DNA from: Rhizomys pruinosus
Taxonomy: Eukaryota; Chordata; Mammalia; Rodentia; Spalacidae
Length of the DNA: 64,000 bases
Assembly: GCA_009823505.1 (NCBI GenBank)
Contig: VZQC01005680.1
Span: 4,026,689-4,090,688, forward strand
Reading direction: 5' to 3'
The position numbers and the translations under genes were made by a program. The notes below the pieces were generated by a model. It had not been told where the DNA came from and made no database searches. It saw nothing but the letters and a program-made list of their open reading frames with translations. Below are positions 10,480-21,325 of the stretch, one piece after another. Position 1 is the stretch's first letter; each line of letters begins with the position of its first letter.

Positions 10480-10797
10480 ATTAGTTACTTTTCTCCATGC
10501 TATGACAAAATCAACTTAAGGAAGGAAGGGTTCATTCTGTCTCACAGTTTGAGGGTGCCGTCAAAGTGTGAGGCAGCTGCTCACATGGCATCCACAGTCA
10601 GGAAACAGAGAGAGAGAGATGCATGCTGGTGCTCAGCTCGCTTTCTCCTTTTCATTCAGTCCAGGACTCTAGCCCATGGGATGGTATCCTCCACATTTAT
10701 GATGGGTCTTCCCTGATCTAGAAAATTCCTCACAGATATGCCCAGAGGTGTGTCTCCTGGATGATTCTGGATCCTATCACGTTCACCATCAGTATTA
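10480..10797. mobile_element. URR1-like hAT MITE
   Basis: TTAGTTACTTTTCTCCATGC start, AAGGAAGGAAGGGTTCATTC, CATGGCATCCACAGTCAGG, GCCCATGGGATGG and TCACAGATATGCCCAGAGG. Belongs to the same subtype as 25548-26215. Confidence 0.75.
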
Positions 10798-10927
10798 GCC
10801 TTCACAGAATGACTAGGATGATAAATGATAGAATAAAATATTCTACACTGACAACTGTTATCCAGAAAGTTAACCCAGCCATCAAAGACTCATTGGCATT
10901 AGTTGATTGACCATGTGCTTAATTCTT

Positions 10928-11077
10928 TTTTTTTGGTCTTTTTGAGACAGGGTCTCCCTGTAGCCCCAGCTGTCCTGGAACTCACTCTGTAGACCAGGCT
11001 GGTCTTGAACTCACAAAGATCCGCCTGCCTCTGCCTCCCAAGTGCTAGGACTAAAGGCATGCGCCACCACACCTGGT
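10928..11077 (-). mobile_element. B1 SINE with 19-bp TSD
   Basis: Full-length minus-strand B1. Flanked by GACCATGTGCTTAATTCTT (10909-10927) and the same 19-mer with one mismatch (11078-11096). Confidence 0.94.
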
Positions 11078-11154
11078 GACCATATGCTTAATTCTTACAG
11101 ATAGACTTTGACTTATGATGATTCAATTTGTTTTTTCTTCAATATATGTGCAGA

Positions 11155-11513
11155 TTTAGCTGTCAACTTGACACACCTGGATAGAGGTAACCTCAACTGA
11201 GAAATTCCCTCCATTGGATTGGCCTGTGGCCATGTCTGTGGGGCATTTTCTTAATTGTTGAGCAATGTGAGAGGGCCCAGCTCATTCTGAGTAGTGCCAC
11301 CCCTGGGCAAGAAGGCCTGGGTTGCATAAGAAAGCAGGCTGAGGATAGGCCAGAGGAGCAAGCCAGTAAGCAGCACTCCTCTGTGGTCTTTGCTTCAGCT
11401 CCTGCCTCCAGGTTCCTGTGCTGACTTTCCTCAGAAATGAACTGTGAGATGTGAGACAAAATAAACCCTTTCCTCCCCAAATTGATTTTTAATCACAGAA
11501 ATAAAAAGTAACA
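11155..11513. mobile_element. URR1 hAT-Charlie MITE
   Basis: TAGCTGTCAACTTGACACACC, GATTGGCCTGTGGCCATG, GGGCCCAGCTCATTCTGAG, AAATAAACCCTTTCCTCCCC and a terminal AAAAGTAACACAGTA. Confidence 0.88.
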
Positions 11514-11905
11514 CAGTATTCCAGTAGAAACTAGAGTTAAAGTGCTGAGCTTTTCCCGAGTTATATAATCTCTATAATCTTCTCCGTGAGAGCTTGGGAA
11601 GTCAGACACAGCTGACCCAGGTAGCTGTGGACCTTAAGTCTCCACGGGGCTGGGCTAGTCTGGGGAAACTGATGCATTTGTTTCAGATGCAAAGTTAGGG
11701 GGCTTTTCACAAACAAATCAGCTAGCTATGTGGTCATGAGAGGAAATGACCATATCCTGCTGGAGCACTGCTAATGGACACTAGTAGTTTAGGTCTGTTC
11801 CTTGTATTTTCAATTTAGGTGTTTTAAACTTTTGATGGATTTTATCAGGATGTCATCCTATGGTGAATTCAGAAGCATTTATACTTAGATATTTAGAAAA
11901 CTCTC
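11514..11905. other. No feature recognised
   Basis: Single-copy-looking sequence with no open frame of interest. Confidence 0.45.
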
Positions 11906-11907
11906 CA

Positions 11908-12208
11908 ACAGAGCCTGGAGAGATGGCTCAGTGGGTAAGAGCACTTGCTGCACAAACACGAAGACCTCAGCATGGGTCCCCAGGCCCCACGTCAAAAGCT
12001 GGGTGTGGCTGCTGAATGACCATAAACCCAGCACTGTAGGGGCAGGGAGCAGAGTCAGGAGGATCACCAAGACTTACTAATGGAGATCCTGCATGCAAGG
12101 AATACAGTGGAGAGTGATGGTGTAGGACACCTGACGTTTTCCTCTGGCTTCTTCATGTATCCAAAGGTATGTGCACATAAAACACACAAAAGAACAAGAA
12201 AAAAACCT
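11908..12208 (+). repeat. B4-type SINE
   Basis: GCCTGGAGAGATGGCTCAGT tRNA-like head, CACGTCAAAAGCTGGGTGTGG transition into a degraded 7SL-like part, then TTTTCCTCTGGCTTCTTCATG and a CA-rich end. Confidence 0.75.
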
Positions 12209-12618
12209 TCTACAACAAGACATTCAGGTGCCAGCCCCATGCAATCAGCCCTTGTGGCATCTTGCAATATTTGTTCATAAGACACAGAAAAAGCAATCCC
12301 AGTTGGCTGAAAGAATAAAGAGAGTATTCTACATCTTCTAGGTTGTCAGGTGTCAAATAACCAAGGCCAGTTTCCTCTTATTTTCACAGAATCATGGCTC
12401 TACCCTAAACTTCATGTGGTAGATCTCATATCAGCTCCCATATTCCTCCTAAAGGCAGGAAAACAAGTGGCTCAGAGAGCTGGGAGCCTCACATCCTTAT
12501 GGGGGGCAGGAGACTGAGAATAGACATGTTTATTTCAGATACAAAATTGAGGGTGCTTTTAGTAAATTCAGTAATGAAGATAAATAATATTCATATAATG
12601 CTATATAAAAACGAATCT
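12209..12618. other. No feature recognised
   Basis: Unassigned sequence. Confidence 0.4.
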
Positions 12619-12895
12619 AGGGTTGGGACATAGCTCTCTTAGTAAAGTGTTTGCCATGCAAACATTAAGGACCTAGGTAAAAGTCAGGTGCAGTGGGTTC
12701 TGGAACCCCAATGCTAGGGCTGGATGGGGCCAGACAGGTTTCTGGGGCTCCCAACCAGCCAGCCTAGCTCAAAGAGTGGGCCCCAAGTTCAATGAGAGAC
12801 CCTGCCTCAAAAAGATAAGATAGATAACAGCAGAGGAAGACACCAGAAGTCAACTTCTGGCCTCCGTATATGCATAACAGGTGAGTACACATCTA
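12619..12895 (+). repeat. B4-type SINE
   Basis: GGTTGGGACATAGCTCTCTT head, CCATGCAAACATTAAGGACC, AAAGTCAGGTGCAGTGGG, GAGACCCTGCCTCAAAAAG and TCTGGCCTCCGTATATGC. Confidence 0.75.
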
Positions 12896-12951
12896 GTATA
12901 AAAACATTGTGATGAACAAAGTATCAACAATTTAAATGTTTTAAAAATTAC

Positions 12952-12994
<43 letters not shown>
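12952..12994. repeat. (ATCT)n microsatellite
   Basis: About ten perfect tetranucleotide units. Confidence 0.97.
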
Positions 12995-13105
12995 ATTTAC
13001 CTGTGTGTGGATGAAGATCAGAAAACAATTTTCAGAAATTGTTTCTTTCCACCATGTGGATCCAAGGGATTAAACTCAGGTCATGAGGCTTGGTGGCAGT
13101 GATTT
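12995..13105 (-). repeat. RSINE1-type SINE fragment
   Basis: CTGTGTGTGGATGAAGATCAG and TTAAACTCAGGTCATGAGGC are the reversed 3' and B-box regions of RSINE1. Confidence 0.6.
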
Positions 13106-13261
13106 TGGGGTGTTATAGTTTTGTGTAGTTATAGAAGGCTAATATCTTTATTCCTTCTTGTAACAGATGAAATGAATGAGGTATAGCGATGTTATAGAGA
13201 GACAGAGCTAAAGATCATTGAACAGAAAATGGCTGAGATTGCATATTTAGTTGTTTGGAAT

Positions 13262-13468
13262 TTTTAAAGTATTTTGTTAATTTTTAGTTATGTGCACTGT
13301 ATGTGTGAAGTATATGAGGGTCCCACAGGGCCCAGAAGGGGGCACTGGATCTCTTAGAACTGGAGCCACGGGTGGTTGTTAGCCACCCACTGTGGATGTT
13401 GGGAACCAAACTGGAGTTCTCTGTAGGAGCAGCGGGTGCTTTTAATTGCTGAACCATCTCTCCAGCAC
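13262..13468 (-). repeat. B2 SINE
   Basis: TTATGTGCACTGTATGTGTG through GAACTGGAGCCACGGGTGG to TGCTGAACCATCTCTCCAGC. Confidence 0.82.
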
Positions 13469-13471
13469 CTG

Positions 13472-13672
13472 TTCATTGTTTTAACAGGGTTTCAAGTAGC
13501 CTAGCTTGGCCTCAAACTTACTGTGTAACTAAGAATAACCTTGAACTTCCAACCTTCCTCCACCTATCTCCTGAGTGCTAGGATTACAGGCGTGCGCCAC
13601 CAGGTCCAGTTAACCCAGACCTTCCCACATGCTAGATAAGCACTCTACCAACTGAACTGCGTCTCCAGGCTG
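13472..13672 (-). repeat. B1/ID-type composite SINE (B4-like)
   Basis: AGGGTTTCAAGTAGCC..CTTGAACTTCCAACC..GTGCTAGGATTACAGGCGTG is 7SL-like; CTAGATAAGCACTCTACCAAC..GTCTCCAGGCT is the reversed tRNA-like head. Confidence 0.7.
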
Positions 13673-13686
13673 AGATTACATTTATA

Positions 13687-14075
13687 ACCTATTGGACTTT
13701 TTGTTGCTGTGATAAGACACCATGACCAAGGCAACTTATAGAAAGAAGAGCTTATTGGAATACAGTTCCAGAGCATAAGAGTCCACCACAGTGGGGGGGG
13801 GGGGCATAGGAGGAGGCAGCTAGTGCAGAAAGCTGAGAGTTCACATCTTCACACAGGAAGCCGAGACAGAACATGCTGGAAGTGGGGTCAGGCTATGAAC
13901 TCTCAAATCTCACCCCCAATGACATGCCTTCCTTCAGTGAGACCATGCCTCCCACACCTTTAGGTGCCATGACATTCCCAAACAATGCCCCAACTGACCA
14001 AGTGTTCAAATACATGAAGCAATTTGGGGAAACTTTCAGTCAAATCACCACATATCCAGACCATTATAGCCCCAA
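13687..14075. mobile_element. URR1-type hAT MITE
   Basis: GACTTTTTGTTGCTGTGATA, ACACCATGACCAAGGCAAC, a poly-G run at 13793-13804, CCCAATGACATGCCTTCC and GTGTTCAAATACATGAAGC. The open frame at 13873-14106 is a translation of this element. Confidence 0.8.
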
Positions 14076-14147
14076 AGTTCTTTTCCACATACTGGGCCTA
14101 AGGTGAGAGGTTTACAAATTAGGCCTGTTAAGAAACCAGGTCATTAG

Positions 14148-14270
14148 CTGGCAGTGGTGGTGGACGCCTTTAATCCTAGCACTTGGGAGGCAGAGGCTGG
14201 TGGATCATTGTGAGTTCAAGGACAGCCTGGTCTACAGAGCGAGTTCCAGGTCAGCTGGGGCTGAAACCAG
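14148..14270 (+). repeat. B1 SINE
   Basis: GCTGGCAGTGGTGGTGGACG, CTTTAATCCTAGCACTTGGG and GACAGCCTGGTCTACAGAGC. Confidence 0.88.
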
Positions 14271-14404
14271 GTCACTGACCAGCTGTCTCTGAGTCTTCCA
14301 TCTTGGTTTTCTTCCCATCTCTACAGCTTGGTTTTCTCAAAATTCAAAGAAACCCCTTTGAATTTTGGTTGAAGAGAAAGGACTCTTTCTTCAAATGTCA
14401 TCTT

Positions 14405-14635
14405 TTTTTTTTAATTTTATTTATTTTCGTATGTGTATGAATGTACTGTCTGCATGTAGGTCTGCGCACCCATGTCGTGCAATGCTGCGGAGGTCAGAAG
14501 AGGGTGTTGGCGGATGTCCCCCTGGAAGTGGAGTCAAGGACGGCTCTCAGCCGCCATGTGGATGCTGGGGATCGAACCCAGGTCCTCTGCAAAAGCAGTT
14601 GGCGCTCTTAACTGCTAGGCCATCTCTCCAGCCCC
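14405..14635 (-). mobile_element. B2 SINE with 14-bp TSD, without the 17-bp duplication
   Basis: Direct repeats TCAAATGTCATCTT at 14391-14404 and 14636-14649. The CCCTGGAAGTGGAGTCAAGG region contains only one copy of the segment that is doubled in other young B2 copies here. Confidence 0.92.
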
Positions 14636-14649
14636 TCAAATGTCATCTT

Positions 14650-15085
14650 AAAAAGTTCAAAGCACCGTCCTCAGATGGAAACTTGGAGATGGGGAGTTGG
14701 GGCAGGGTTGGGGATCACCAATCCTGAGTCTCAGCAACCCCGTTCCACTGAGGAACTCCTGGCATGCCAGTGAATACAATGTAAAAACCACTAAGTAGAT
14801 AAAAGTCCTTTCCAGTTCCACCATTTAATGGCTACAGATCTGAAGGTTCTTTGAAGGAAGCAAAGAAACAAGGGGAAAAAAATACCCTGGGGCGTGAGGT
14901 AACGTGAGAAAGGGAGAGAGTTCAGATGTCCTGAGCGGCTTCTACAGAATGTAGAGATCCCGCCTTCCTTAGCTGGAGGAGAAGGACTAGAAGGGGCAGA
15001 TGTGAAGGGACTTTTGTATCTTGCCCATGGGTTCCTACTTTGTTCTCTGAACCTTTTTCTTTCATCCTTTTGGGTCGGCTTTCGT
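14650..15085. other. Repeat-poor stretch
   Basis: No repeat recognised. Minus-strand frames across it show no domain. Confidence 0.45.
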
Positions 15086-15087
15086 AT

Positions 15088-15400
15088 TTGGGTGTGTGCA
15101 TGTGTGTGTTCAAATGGATGTACACACGTGTGCCTATGTGTGTTCACAGAGGCCAGAGATTGACAGGTGCCTTTCTTGATTTCTCTCTACCTTATTTTTT
15201 GAGACAGCATTTCTCACCGGGCCAAGTAGACAAGGCTGGCTGGATGGCAAGTCCCAGGGATCCACTGCCTCCACCTCCCCAGTCCTGGGTTACAAGCATG
15301 TGTGCCCTGCATGGAATTTCATGTGGAGCTCGATTATCAAACCCAGATCCTCACACTTGCAGGGCAAGCACTTTATTGACTGAGCTATCTCCCCAGCCTC
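15088..15400 (-). repeat. B4-type SINE
   Basis: TGTGTTCACAGAGGCCAGAG, TTTTGAGACAGCATTTCTC, AGTCCTGGGTTACAAGCATG and CTGAGCTATCTCCCCAGCC, i.e. reversed B1-like part followed by reversed tRNA-like head. Confidence 0.75.
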
Positions 15401-15579
15401 TCGTCCATCATATTAAAAAAAAAAAAAAAGATGTTTCTTTATGAGTTAAAAACCAGTTTCAGGAAAACTCATGAAATATTGGAATGATAAAGGCTAATGG
15501 TGATTAGACTGGGGTAAGGTCATGGTGGGAATGCTAAACTGGTCTGAAAAATGGACTGCTTTTAAGAGCTGGGACCAGT

Positions 15580-15930
15580 TGGTAAATTTTTTTTTAAAAG
15601 AAACCTTTCTTTGTCATTCCTAAAAGAAATCCACATTTGGTTTTCCTCATAAACGGCAATTATTTTTAAATAGCGTTAATGAATAATTTAAAGACCCACT
15701 GGGTTAGGCAATTAGTTTTAAGTGTGGATTAATTGCTTTCTTTTTACTATTCCATATTCATTTTTTGGCATAATATGGACAGATATTTAATCTTCTTTAA
15801 AAATATTTTATGTTTTCTAAAATGTTCTGTCTGATAGGTGAGAAAAGAAGCCACTATAGTCATCGTGAAGTGTGAAGCAGTCTTTCCTTGTGTTTCTGGA
15901 CCTAAGGAAATTATTTATTTTTCTCACCTT
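15580..15930. other. Repeat-free AT-rich island (candidate conserved non-coding element)
   Basis: Free of SINE/MITE/LTR sequence. Dense in TAAT/ATTA cores (GTTAATGAATAATTTAAAG, GGATTAATTGC), which homeodomain factors often bind. Conservation is not measurable from one sequence. Confidence 0.35.
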
Positions 15931-16079
15931 TCCCCTACTGTGAGAAGGCAGGATGTGCACAACAGTTTAAATGTGAAATATCATATGTGTGCTATGGCTT
16001 AGATATGAACTATCATATGTGAAAGGCTTAGGTCTCAAGGCTACAGAGGTCAGAGGCAGAGCTTTAAGGAAGTATTGTG

Positions 16080-16340
16080 TCTCATCTCAGTTGTCAACAC
16101 ACATGGGAAGAGGGAACCTTAGTGGAGGAATTTTCTTCATCAGACTGACCTGTGGGCGTGTCTCTGAGACATTGTCTTAATTGACGATTGATGTAGGAGG
16201 GACCAGGCCACTGTAGGTGGGTGTTATCCCTGGGCAAGTGGGCTTCATGGAATACTGGGAGGTGCCAGAAACTTGGATGTGGGGCTTAGTTGATGGTAAT
16301 GGGTCCTTTGCGGCATGCTCTTGGAGACTGTGCCATGTTT
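16080..16340. mobile_element. URR1-like MITE, left part
   Basis: CTCAGTTGTCAACACACATGG, AGACTGACCTGTGGGCGTG, GATGTAGGAGGGACCAGGCC and CCCTGGGCAAGTGGGC. The expected following segment is replaced by the homopyrimidine tract. Confidence 0.65.
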
Positions 16341-16361
16341 CCAGCTCCTCTCTGTCTCCTG

Positions 16362-16521
16362 TTTTCCTCCTCCTCTTCCTCCTCCTCCTCTTTCTCCTCC
16401 TCCTCTTCCTCTTCCTCCTCTTTCTCCTCCTCTTCTTCCTCTTCCTCCTCCTCTTCCTCCTCTTCCTTCTCCTCCTCTTCTCTTCCTCCTCCTCTTCCTC
16501 CTCCTCTTCCTTCTCTTCCTC

Positions 16522-16556
<35 letters not shown>

Positions 16557-16616
16557 TCTCTTCCTCCTCCTCCTCTTCTCTTCCTCCTCCTCTTCCTCCT
16601 CTTCCTTCTCTTCCTC

Positions 16617-16651
<35 letters not shown>

Positions 16652-16691
16652 TCTCTTCCTCCTCTTCCTCCTCCTCTTCCTTCTCTTCCTC

Positions 16692-16726
<35 letters not shown>

Positions 16727-16843
16727 TCTCTTCCTCCTCTTCCTCCTCCTCTTCCTTCTCCTCCTCTTCCTCCTCCTCTTCCTCTTCCTTCTCTTCCTCC
16801 TCCTCTTCCTCTTCCTCCTCTTCCTCCTCTTCCTCCTCCTCCT

Positions 16844-16877
<34 letters not shown>

Positions 16878-16907
16878 CTCCTCCTCCTCCTCTTCCTCCT
16901 CCTCTTC
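16362..16907. repeat. Long (CCTCTT/CCTCCT)n homopyrimidine tract
   Basis: About 546 bases with essentially only C and T on the plus strand, as mixed CCT, CTT and CCTCTT units. The Ser/Leu/Pro and Glu/Arg/Lys repeat frames in all six frames here are artefacts of this tract. Confidence 0.98.
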
Positions 16908-17135
16908 ATCTCCTATCCAGCACAATCCTCAGGCTCTCCAGATTTTGGACTCCAGTTATATCCACCCACCCTCAGTTCTCAAGACATTGGATTGACCTCT
17001 GCCACATCAACAGCAACTCAGTGTCCACCTTGCAGGTAACCTCATGTGAGACATTTTAGTTTTCAGAATCATGTGTCCCAATTCCCCCAATTAATCCTCT
17101 TCATGTATCCTACTGAGTCTATTTCAAGAACCCTG
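16908..17135. repeat. MITE tail after the homopyrimidine tract
   Basis: CTCTCCAGATTTTGGACTCC, AATCATGTGTCCCAATTCCC and CCAATTAATCCTCTTCATG resemble the terminal part of hAT-type MITEs, suggesting that the tract expanded inside one. Confidence 0.45.
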
Positions 17136-17144
17136 GGGCACTCT

Positions 17145-17488
17145 GTGTTCATTTCTTTTCTCATCACTGTGACAAAATGACTGAGAGAAACAGCTTAAGA
17201 AAAGAACTTCTTGTGTCTCACAGTTTAGAGCATACAGTCCATCACGGTGGCTGGAGTAACTTGATTTATGAGCCTTGCAACCTTGTAGCAGGTGGTCAGG
17301 CGTTCACATCAAGGCAGCTGACTGAAGCAGAGAGCTCAGGTCAGAAACAAAACCAGGCTATATCTGTCAAAAGTCCACTCCCAGTGACCTACCTCTGCTG
17401 GCCATGCCTTCCACCCCAAAGCCTGGGAGCAAATGTTCAAATACAAGTCTGTGGGACAATTTCAAACTTAAACCACAGCACACATCCC
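17145..17488. mobile_element. URR1-type hAT MITE
   Basis: TTTCTTTTCTCATCACTGTGA, AACTTCTTGTGTCTCACAG, CCAGTGACCTACCTCTGC and CTTAAACCACAGCACA. Confidence 0.75.
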
Positions 17489-17559
17489 TGAGGAAAAGGC
17501 AAGCTCTTCTCCATCTTCTCCACTTAAGTCAGCTTTATCTAATGTGATCTTTCCTAGTG

Positions 17560-17922
17560 AGCTTCAGCTGTCATCTTCACATAGCCTAGGGTCATCTGAG
17601 ATAGTCTCAACTGAAGCATTTCCCAGATCAGATTGGTCTGTGGTCATATCTGTGGGAACTATTAATTGATGAAGGAGCACTGCACCATCCCCTAGGCAGG
17701 TGGTCCTAGGCTATGTAAGAAAGATGGCTGAGCCTGATGAGCCTGTGAGTGAGCCTGGAAGCAGCATTGTCCATGGTTTCTGCTTCAAGTTCCTGCTTGA
17801 GTTCCTGCCCTGCCCTCCTCAGTGATGGACTGACCTGGAAGTGTAATGATCAGGAAGTCTCTCTCCAAGGTGCTTTTGGTCATGGTGCTTATCACAGCAA
17901 CAGAAAGTAACTAGAACAGATG
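17560..17922. mobile_element. URR1 hAT-Charlie MITE
   Basis: AGCTGTCATCTTCACATAGCC, GATTGGTCTGTGGTCATATC, GTGATGGACTGACCTGG and GCAACAGAAAGTAACTAGAAC. Confidence 0.8.
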
Positions 17923-17924
17923 CA

Positions 17925-18350
17925 TGTGAGTTACTTTACATCTATTCCCATCTTTTACTGATTATGGCTCTCTTAAAAAAGAACTGACAGACCTTTCTCA
18001 GAGAATAGTATTTCCAACAATGTCAGCAGAATGGTGGGGGTTAAAACCCATAATTTCCCCTTAACCCATAATTGTTTGTAGTTTGGACAAAAGAAAGTGG
18101 GTCTTTTCTAATCAATCAAGAGAAATCAATTTTTACAATTTTTGCTCTTCAAGGACAATGGCATGAAGCTTTTATCTCCCAAGAAGACAACTTTCTCTTG
18201 CATGGGAAGAACAATTATGCAAACTTGGAAATAAGTCAAAGAAGCAAGCAGAAATGGACTTTAATGCTGTGTAGAGGTGCAGACCCACCCAACATAGGGA
18301 GTATATTGGTGAACTCTGGTTACTATTCATTAAAAGTTACTATTATGGTG
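17925..18350. other. Repeat-poor stretch
   Basis: No recognised repeat. A 94-codon plus-strand frame (18072-18356) runs into the next MITE and has no known domain, so I do not call it a gene. Confidence 0.4.
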
Positions 18351-18351
18351 T

Positions 18352-18712
18352 ATTAGTTACTTTTTGTTGCTGTGACAAAAATACCTGACAAAGGTAACTT
18401 CAGAAAAGAAGGGTTTATTCTGGTTTGTGGTTTAAGAAGGGACACAGTCCTACCTCAGTGCAGAAGGAGTAAACCTAAGAATAGGATAGACCTAGTTACA
18501 TTGCAACTGAGGTCAGGAAGTAGAGACTAGACAGGAAATAGAGACAGGCTACAAATCTCAAGGTCTGCCCCCAGTGACTCACTTCCTCCAGCCAGTTCCC
18601 ACCTCCTAGAGGACCCACAGCTTTCCTAAACAACGCCACCTGCTGGGGACCAGGTGTTACAATATGTGGACCTGTGGGAGCCATTTCACATTTTTTAAAC
18701 CATAACATACAC
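18352..18712. mobile_element. URR1-type hAT MITE
   Basis: TATTAGTTACTTTTTGTTGCTG, CAAAGGTAACTTCAGAAAAG, CCCAGTGACTCACTTCC and ATTTCACATTTTTTAAACC. Confidence 0.8.
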
Positions 18713-18799
18713 AAAGTTACAATTAACCTGGAGGTTTTTGTCTAAGAGATAATTTCAGTTGGATAGAATAAATATCTCCCAAATGATGATTTGTTACCT

Positions 18800-18807
18800 T
18801 GTTGGCC

Positions 18808-18849
<42 letters not shown>

Positions 18850-19040
18850 AGTGTAATGCCTGCCTGTAAGTAGGTACACCAGTGTCCTGCAATGCCCACA
18901 AAAGTCAGAAGACGGTGTTGCATCCCCTGGAACTGGAGTTACAGATGGTTGTTGGTCACCCTGTGGGTGCTGGGAACTGAACCTGGGGCCACTGAAAGAG
19001 CATCTAGTGCTTTTAACTGCTGAGCCATCTTTCCAGCCCC
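18800..19040 (-). repeat. B2 SINE with (GT)n in its tail
   Basis: (GT)n at 18811-18846 followed by TGAGTGTAATGCCTGCCTG, CCCTGGAACTGGAGTTACAG and GCTGAGCCATCTTTCCAGCC. Confidence 0.9.
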
Positions 19041-19279
19041 TACATTTTTTTTGATAAATTATCTTTAAATATCCAGCTCTTCAGCTGTTCTTTGAACCAG
19101 TCTTAACATGCCATTAATGAGCAAATTAAATAAGGTCTTTGACACATGTTCATTTTATATTTACATGAGTGTCAAGATACCATCTTTCTGAAAATTATTA
19201 TTTCTATTGGTTGTACTGTGGCAATACTCAAGTGGACTAACCTGACAGATTCAATTAAATTATACTGCTTGAAAAATGT
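19041..19279. other. No feature recognised
   Basis: Short AT-rich gap between SINEs. Confidence 0.4.
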
Positions 19280-19525
19280 GTCTGGAACTGGGGCACTGGC
19301 TCAGTAGACAAAGTGGTTTCTATGCAAGCATAAGGACCCAAGTTTTATCCCCAGAACCCATGTCAAATCCCAGTGCAGAGGTATACTCTTGTCATCCAGC
19401 CCAGGGGAGCCAGGGACAGATAGATCTTTGGGGCTCACTGACCAGCAAGCCTAGTCTACTTGGTGAGCCCCAGGTTCAGTGAGAGACCCTTTCTCAAAAA
19501 ACAAGGTGGATGGTTCTTGAGGAAC
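19280..19525 (+). repeat. B4-type SINE
   Basis: AACTGGGGCACTGGCTCAGT, GTTTTATCCCCAGAACCC, GAGCCAGGGACAGATAGATC and AGAGACCCTTTCTCAAAAAAC. Confidence 0.82.
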
Positions 19526-19531
19526 AACACT

Positions 19532-19935
19532 GTCCTTGTTTCATTTCTGATGCTATGATAGAATATTCTGATGAAAAGCTACTTAGAGGAGAAAAGGTTT
19601 ATTTTAGCTCATAATTCCAGCCCACCACTGTGGGGAAGTCAAGGCAGGAGCTGAAGCAGCTTGTCACATCACATTCATAGTCAGACAGGGAGAAATGCAT
19701 CCATGCTTGTTAGTGTTCAGCTCACTCTCTAAACTTACACAGTGCAAGACCCCCTGCTTAGGGGATGGTGCTGCCCATGGTGGGCTGAGTCTTCTTATAT
19801 CAATTATCAATCAAGATACTCTGCCACAGACATGTGTACAGGTCAGTCTGATCTACACAATTCCTCATGGAGACTCCCTTCCCAGTTGATTCTAGGTTGT
19901 ATCAAGGTGACAATTAGAGCTAACCATCACAACTA
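19532..19935. mobile_element. URR1 hAT-Charlie MITE
   Basis: TTTCATTTCTGATGCTATGAT, GAGAAAAGGTTTATTTTAGC, CCATGGTGGGCTGAGTC and TGTATCAAGGTGACAATTAG. Confidence 0.82.
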
Positions 19936-20023
19936 CATTAAGAAAGAGAGAAGTATTGGGATTATACAGAAAGTTCCTTATGTATTCATGAATATTAAGC
20001 CTTCATACATATTAATGACTTTT

Positions 20024-20232
20024 TAAATTTTTTTATGTATATGAATGTACTGTCTGTATGCAGGTTTGTGCACCCGTGTTGTGCAATGCCGTGGAGGTCA
20101 GAAGAGGGTGTCGGATTCCCATGGAACTGGAGTTAAAGATGGTTCTCAGCCACATGCGGGTGCTGGGGATCGAACCCGGGTCCTCTGCAAGAGCAGTCGG
20201 TGCTCTTAACTGCTAGGCCATCTCTCCAGCCC
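20024..20232 (-). mobile_element. B2 SINE with 16-bp TSD, without the duplication
   Basis: Perfect CATATTAATGACTTTT at 20008-20023 and 20233-20248. The body contains GATCGAACCCGGGTCCTC (reversed B box). Confidence 0.94.
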
Positions 20233-20248
20233 CATATTAATGACTTTT

Positions 20249-20593
20249 AATAGTTTATTGAAGCATTTGTGTATGACAATGAGCTTTTCAAGTATATTCT
20301 TCCCAACTTCCTCTATGACACAGAAATCAGTTATTTTTTATTAAAAGTTATGATTAGTAATGTTAGCAGATGTTTTAGTGCTAATGTCTTCTATTAAACA
20401 CTATCAATGTCTTCCTAGTTAACAACATAGAGAAATGAGTTCATGTAGATTAGAAATGGACAAGCATCTCCACTGTAAAATGGTGCGGTTCTCTACATGG
20501 TAAATACAAAAGAATACATAAAGAGCCTCCTAAAAACTAATAATTTAGTCCATCAAAGGTACAGTGTACAAGATTGATACAGAAAAGATATTT
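20249..20593. other. Unassigned AT-rich stretch
   Basis: No repeat or gene recognised. Confidence 0.45.
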
Positions 20594-20692
20594 GGGGCCA
20601 ATGACATGACTCAGTGGGTAAAGGCACTTACCAAGCCTGATGACTGACATCCCCAACTTGTTCCCAGACCTCCACATGAACCCAAAGGATGC
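20594..20692 (+). repeat. RSINE1-type SINE
   Basis: GGGGCCAATGACATGACTCAG head, AAGCCTGATGACTGACATCCC and CAGACCTCCACATGAACCC. Confidence 0.7.
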
Positions 20693-20695
20693 AGT

Positions 20696-21080
20696 GCTGG
20701 TTTGAATGATAGACTTACATAGTTGAACACTGAGTTCCTTGTTGGTGGTGCTGTTTGTAGAGCTTTAGGAGGTGTAACCTGGCTGGAGGAGATACATCCC
20801 TGGGGGCAGGCTTTGAGGGTTTACAGCCTGGGTCCACTTGCAGTTCCTTCTCTCATCTCTCTCTCCTTCCATCCGTCCCTCCTTCCTTCCTGTTTTCCAT
20901 GGGAGATGTGAGCACTTAGCTTCCTGCTCCAGCTGCCAGGCCTGCAGCTTGCTGACACACCTCCCTACTATGATGGACTCTTATCTTTCCGGAACTGTAA
21001 GTCAAAATAGAATCTTCCATAAGAAGCTTTTGGTCATGGCATTTATCACAGTAACAGAAAAGTTGCTGAAACATACATAA
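20696..21080. mobile_element. hAT-Charlie MITE (GTTTGAAT subtype)
   Basis: GCTGGTTTGAATGATAGAC, TGGCTGGAGGAGATACATCCC, CTATGATGGACTCTTATC, AAGCTTTTGGTCATGGC and ATCACAGTAACAGAAAAGT. Confidence 0.78.
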
Positions 21081-21102
21081 GTAAATAATAGATAAATGAT
21101 AG

Positions 21103-21104
21103 AT

Positions 21105-21140
<36 letters not shown>
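21103..21140. repeat. (GATA)n microsatellite
   Basis: About nine GATA units. Confidence 0.96.
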
Positions 21141-21177
21141 GGCAAAGTTACAGTCACTAGCTTAAAAATGTAATTTG

Positions 21178-21325
21178 GACCAGTCATGGTAGCACACCTA
21201 TGATCCCAGCACTCGAGAGGCAAAGGTAGGTGGATTTCTGTGAGTTCCAGGCCAGCCTTGTCTACATATCAAGTTCCAGACCAACTTGGGCTACAGGAAG
21301 ACCCTGTCTTTAAAAAAAATAATAG
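21178..21325 (+). repeat. B1 SINE
   Basis: GGTAGCACACCTATGATCCC, GTGAGTTCCAGGCCAGCC, ACCCTGTCTTTAAAAAAAAT. Confidence 0.88.

Noticed and set aside
16217..17059. Long frames of 207-280 codons on both strands
   Set aside because: They are translations of the homopyrimidine tract in every frame (poly Ser/Leu/Pro or Glu/Arg/Lys) and carry no unique protein sequence.
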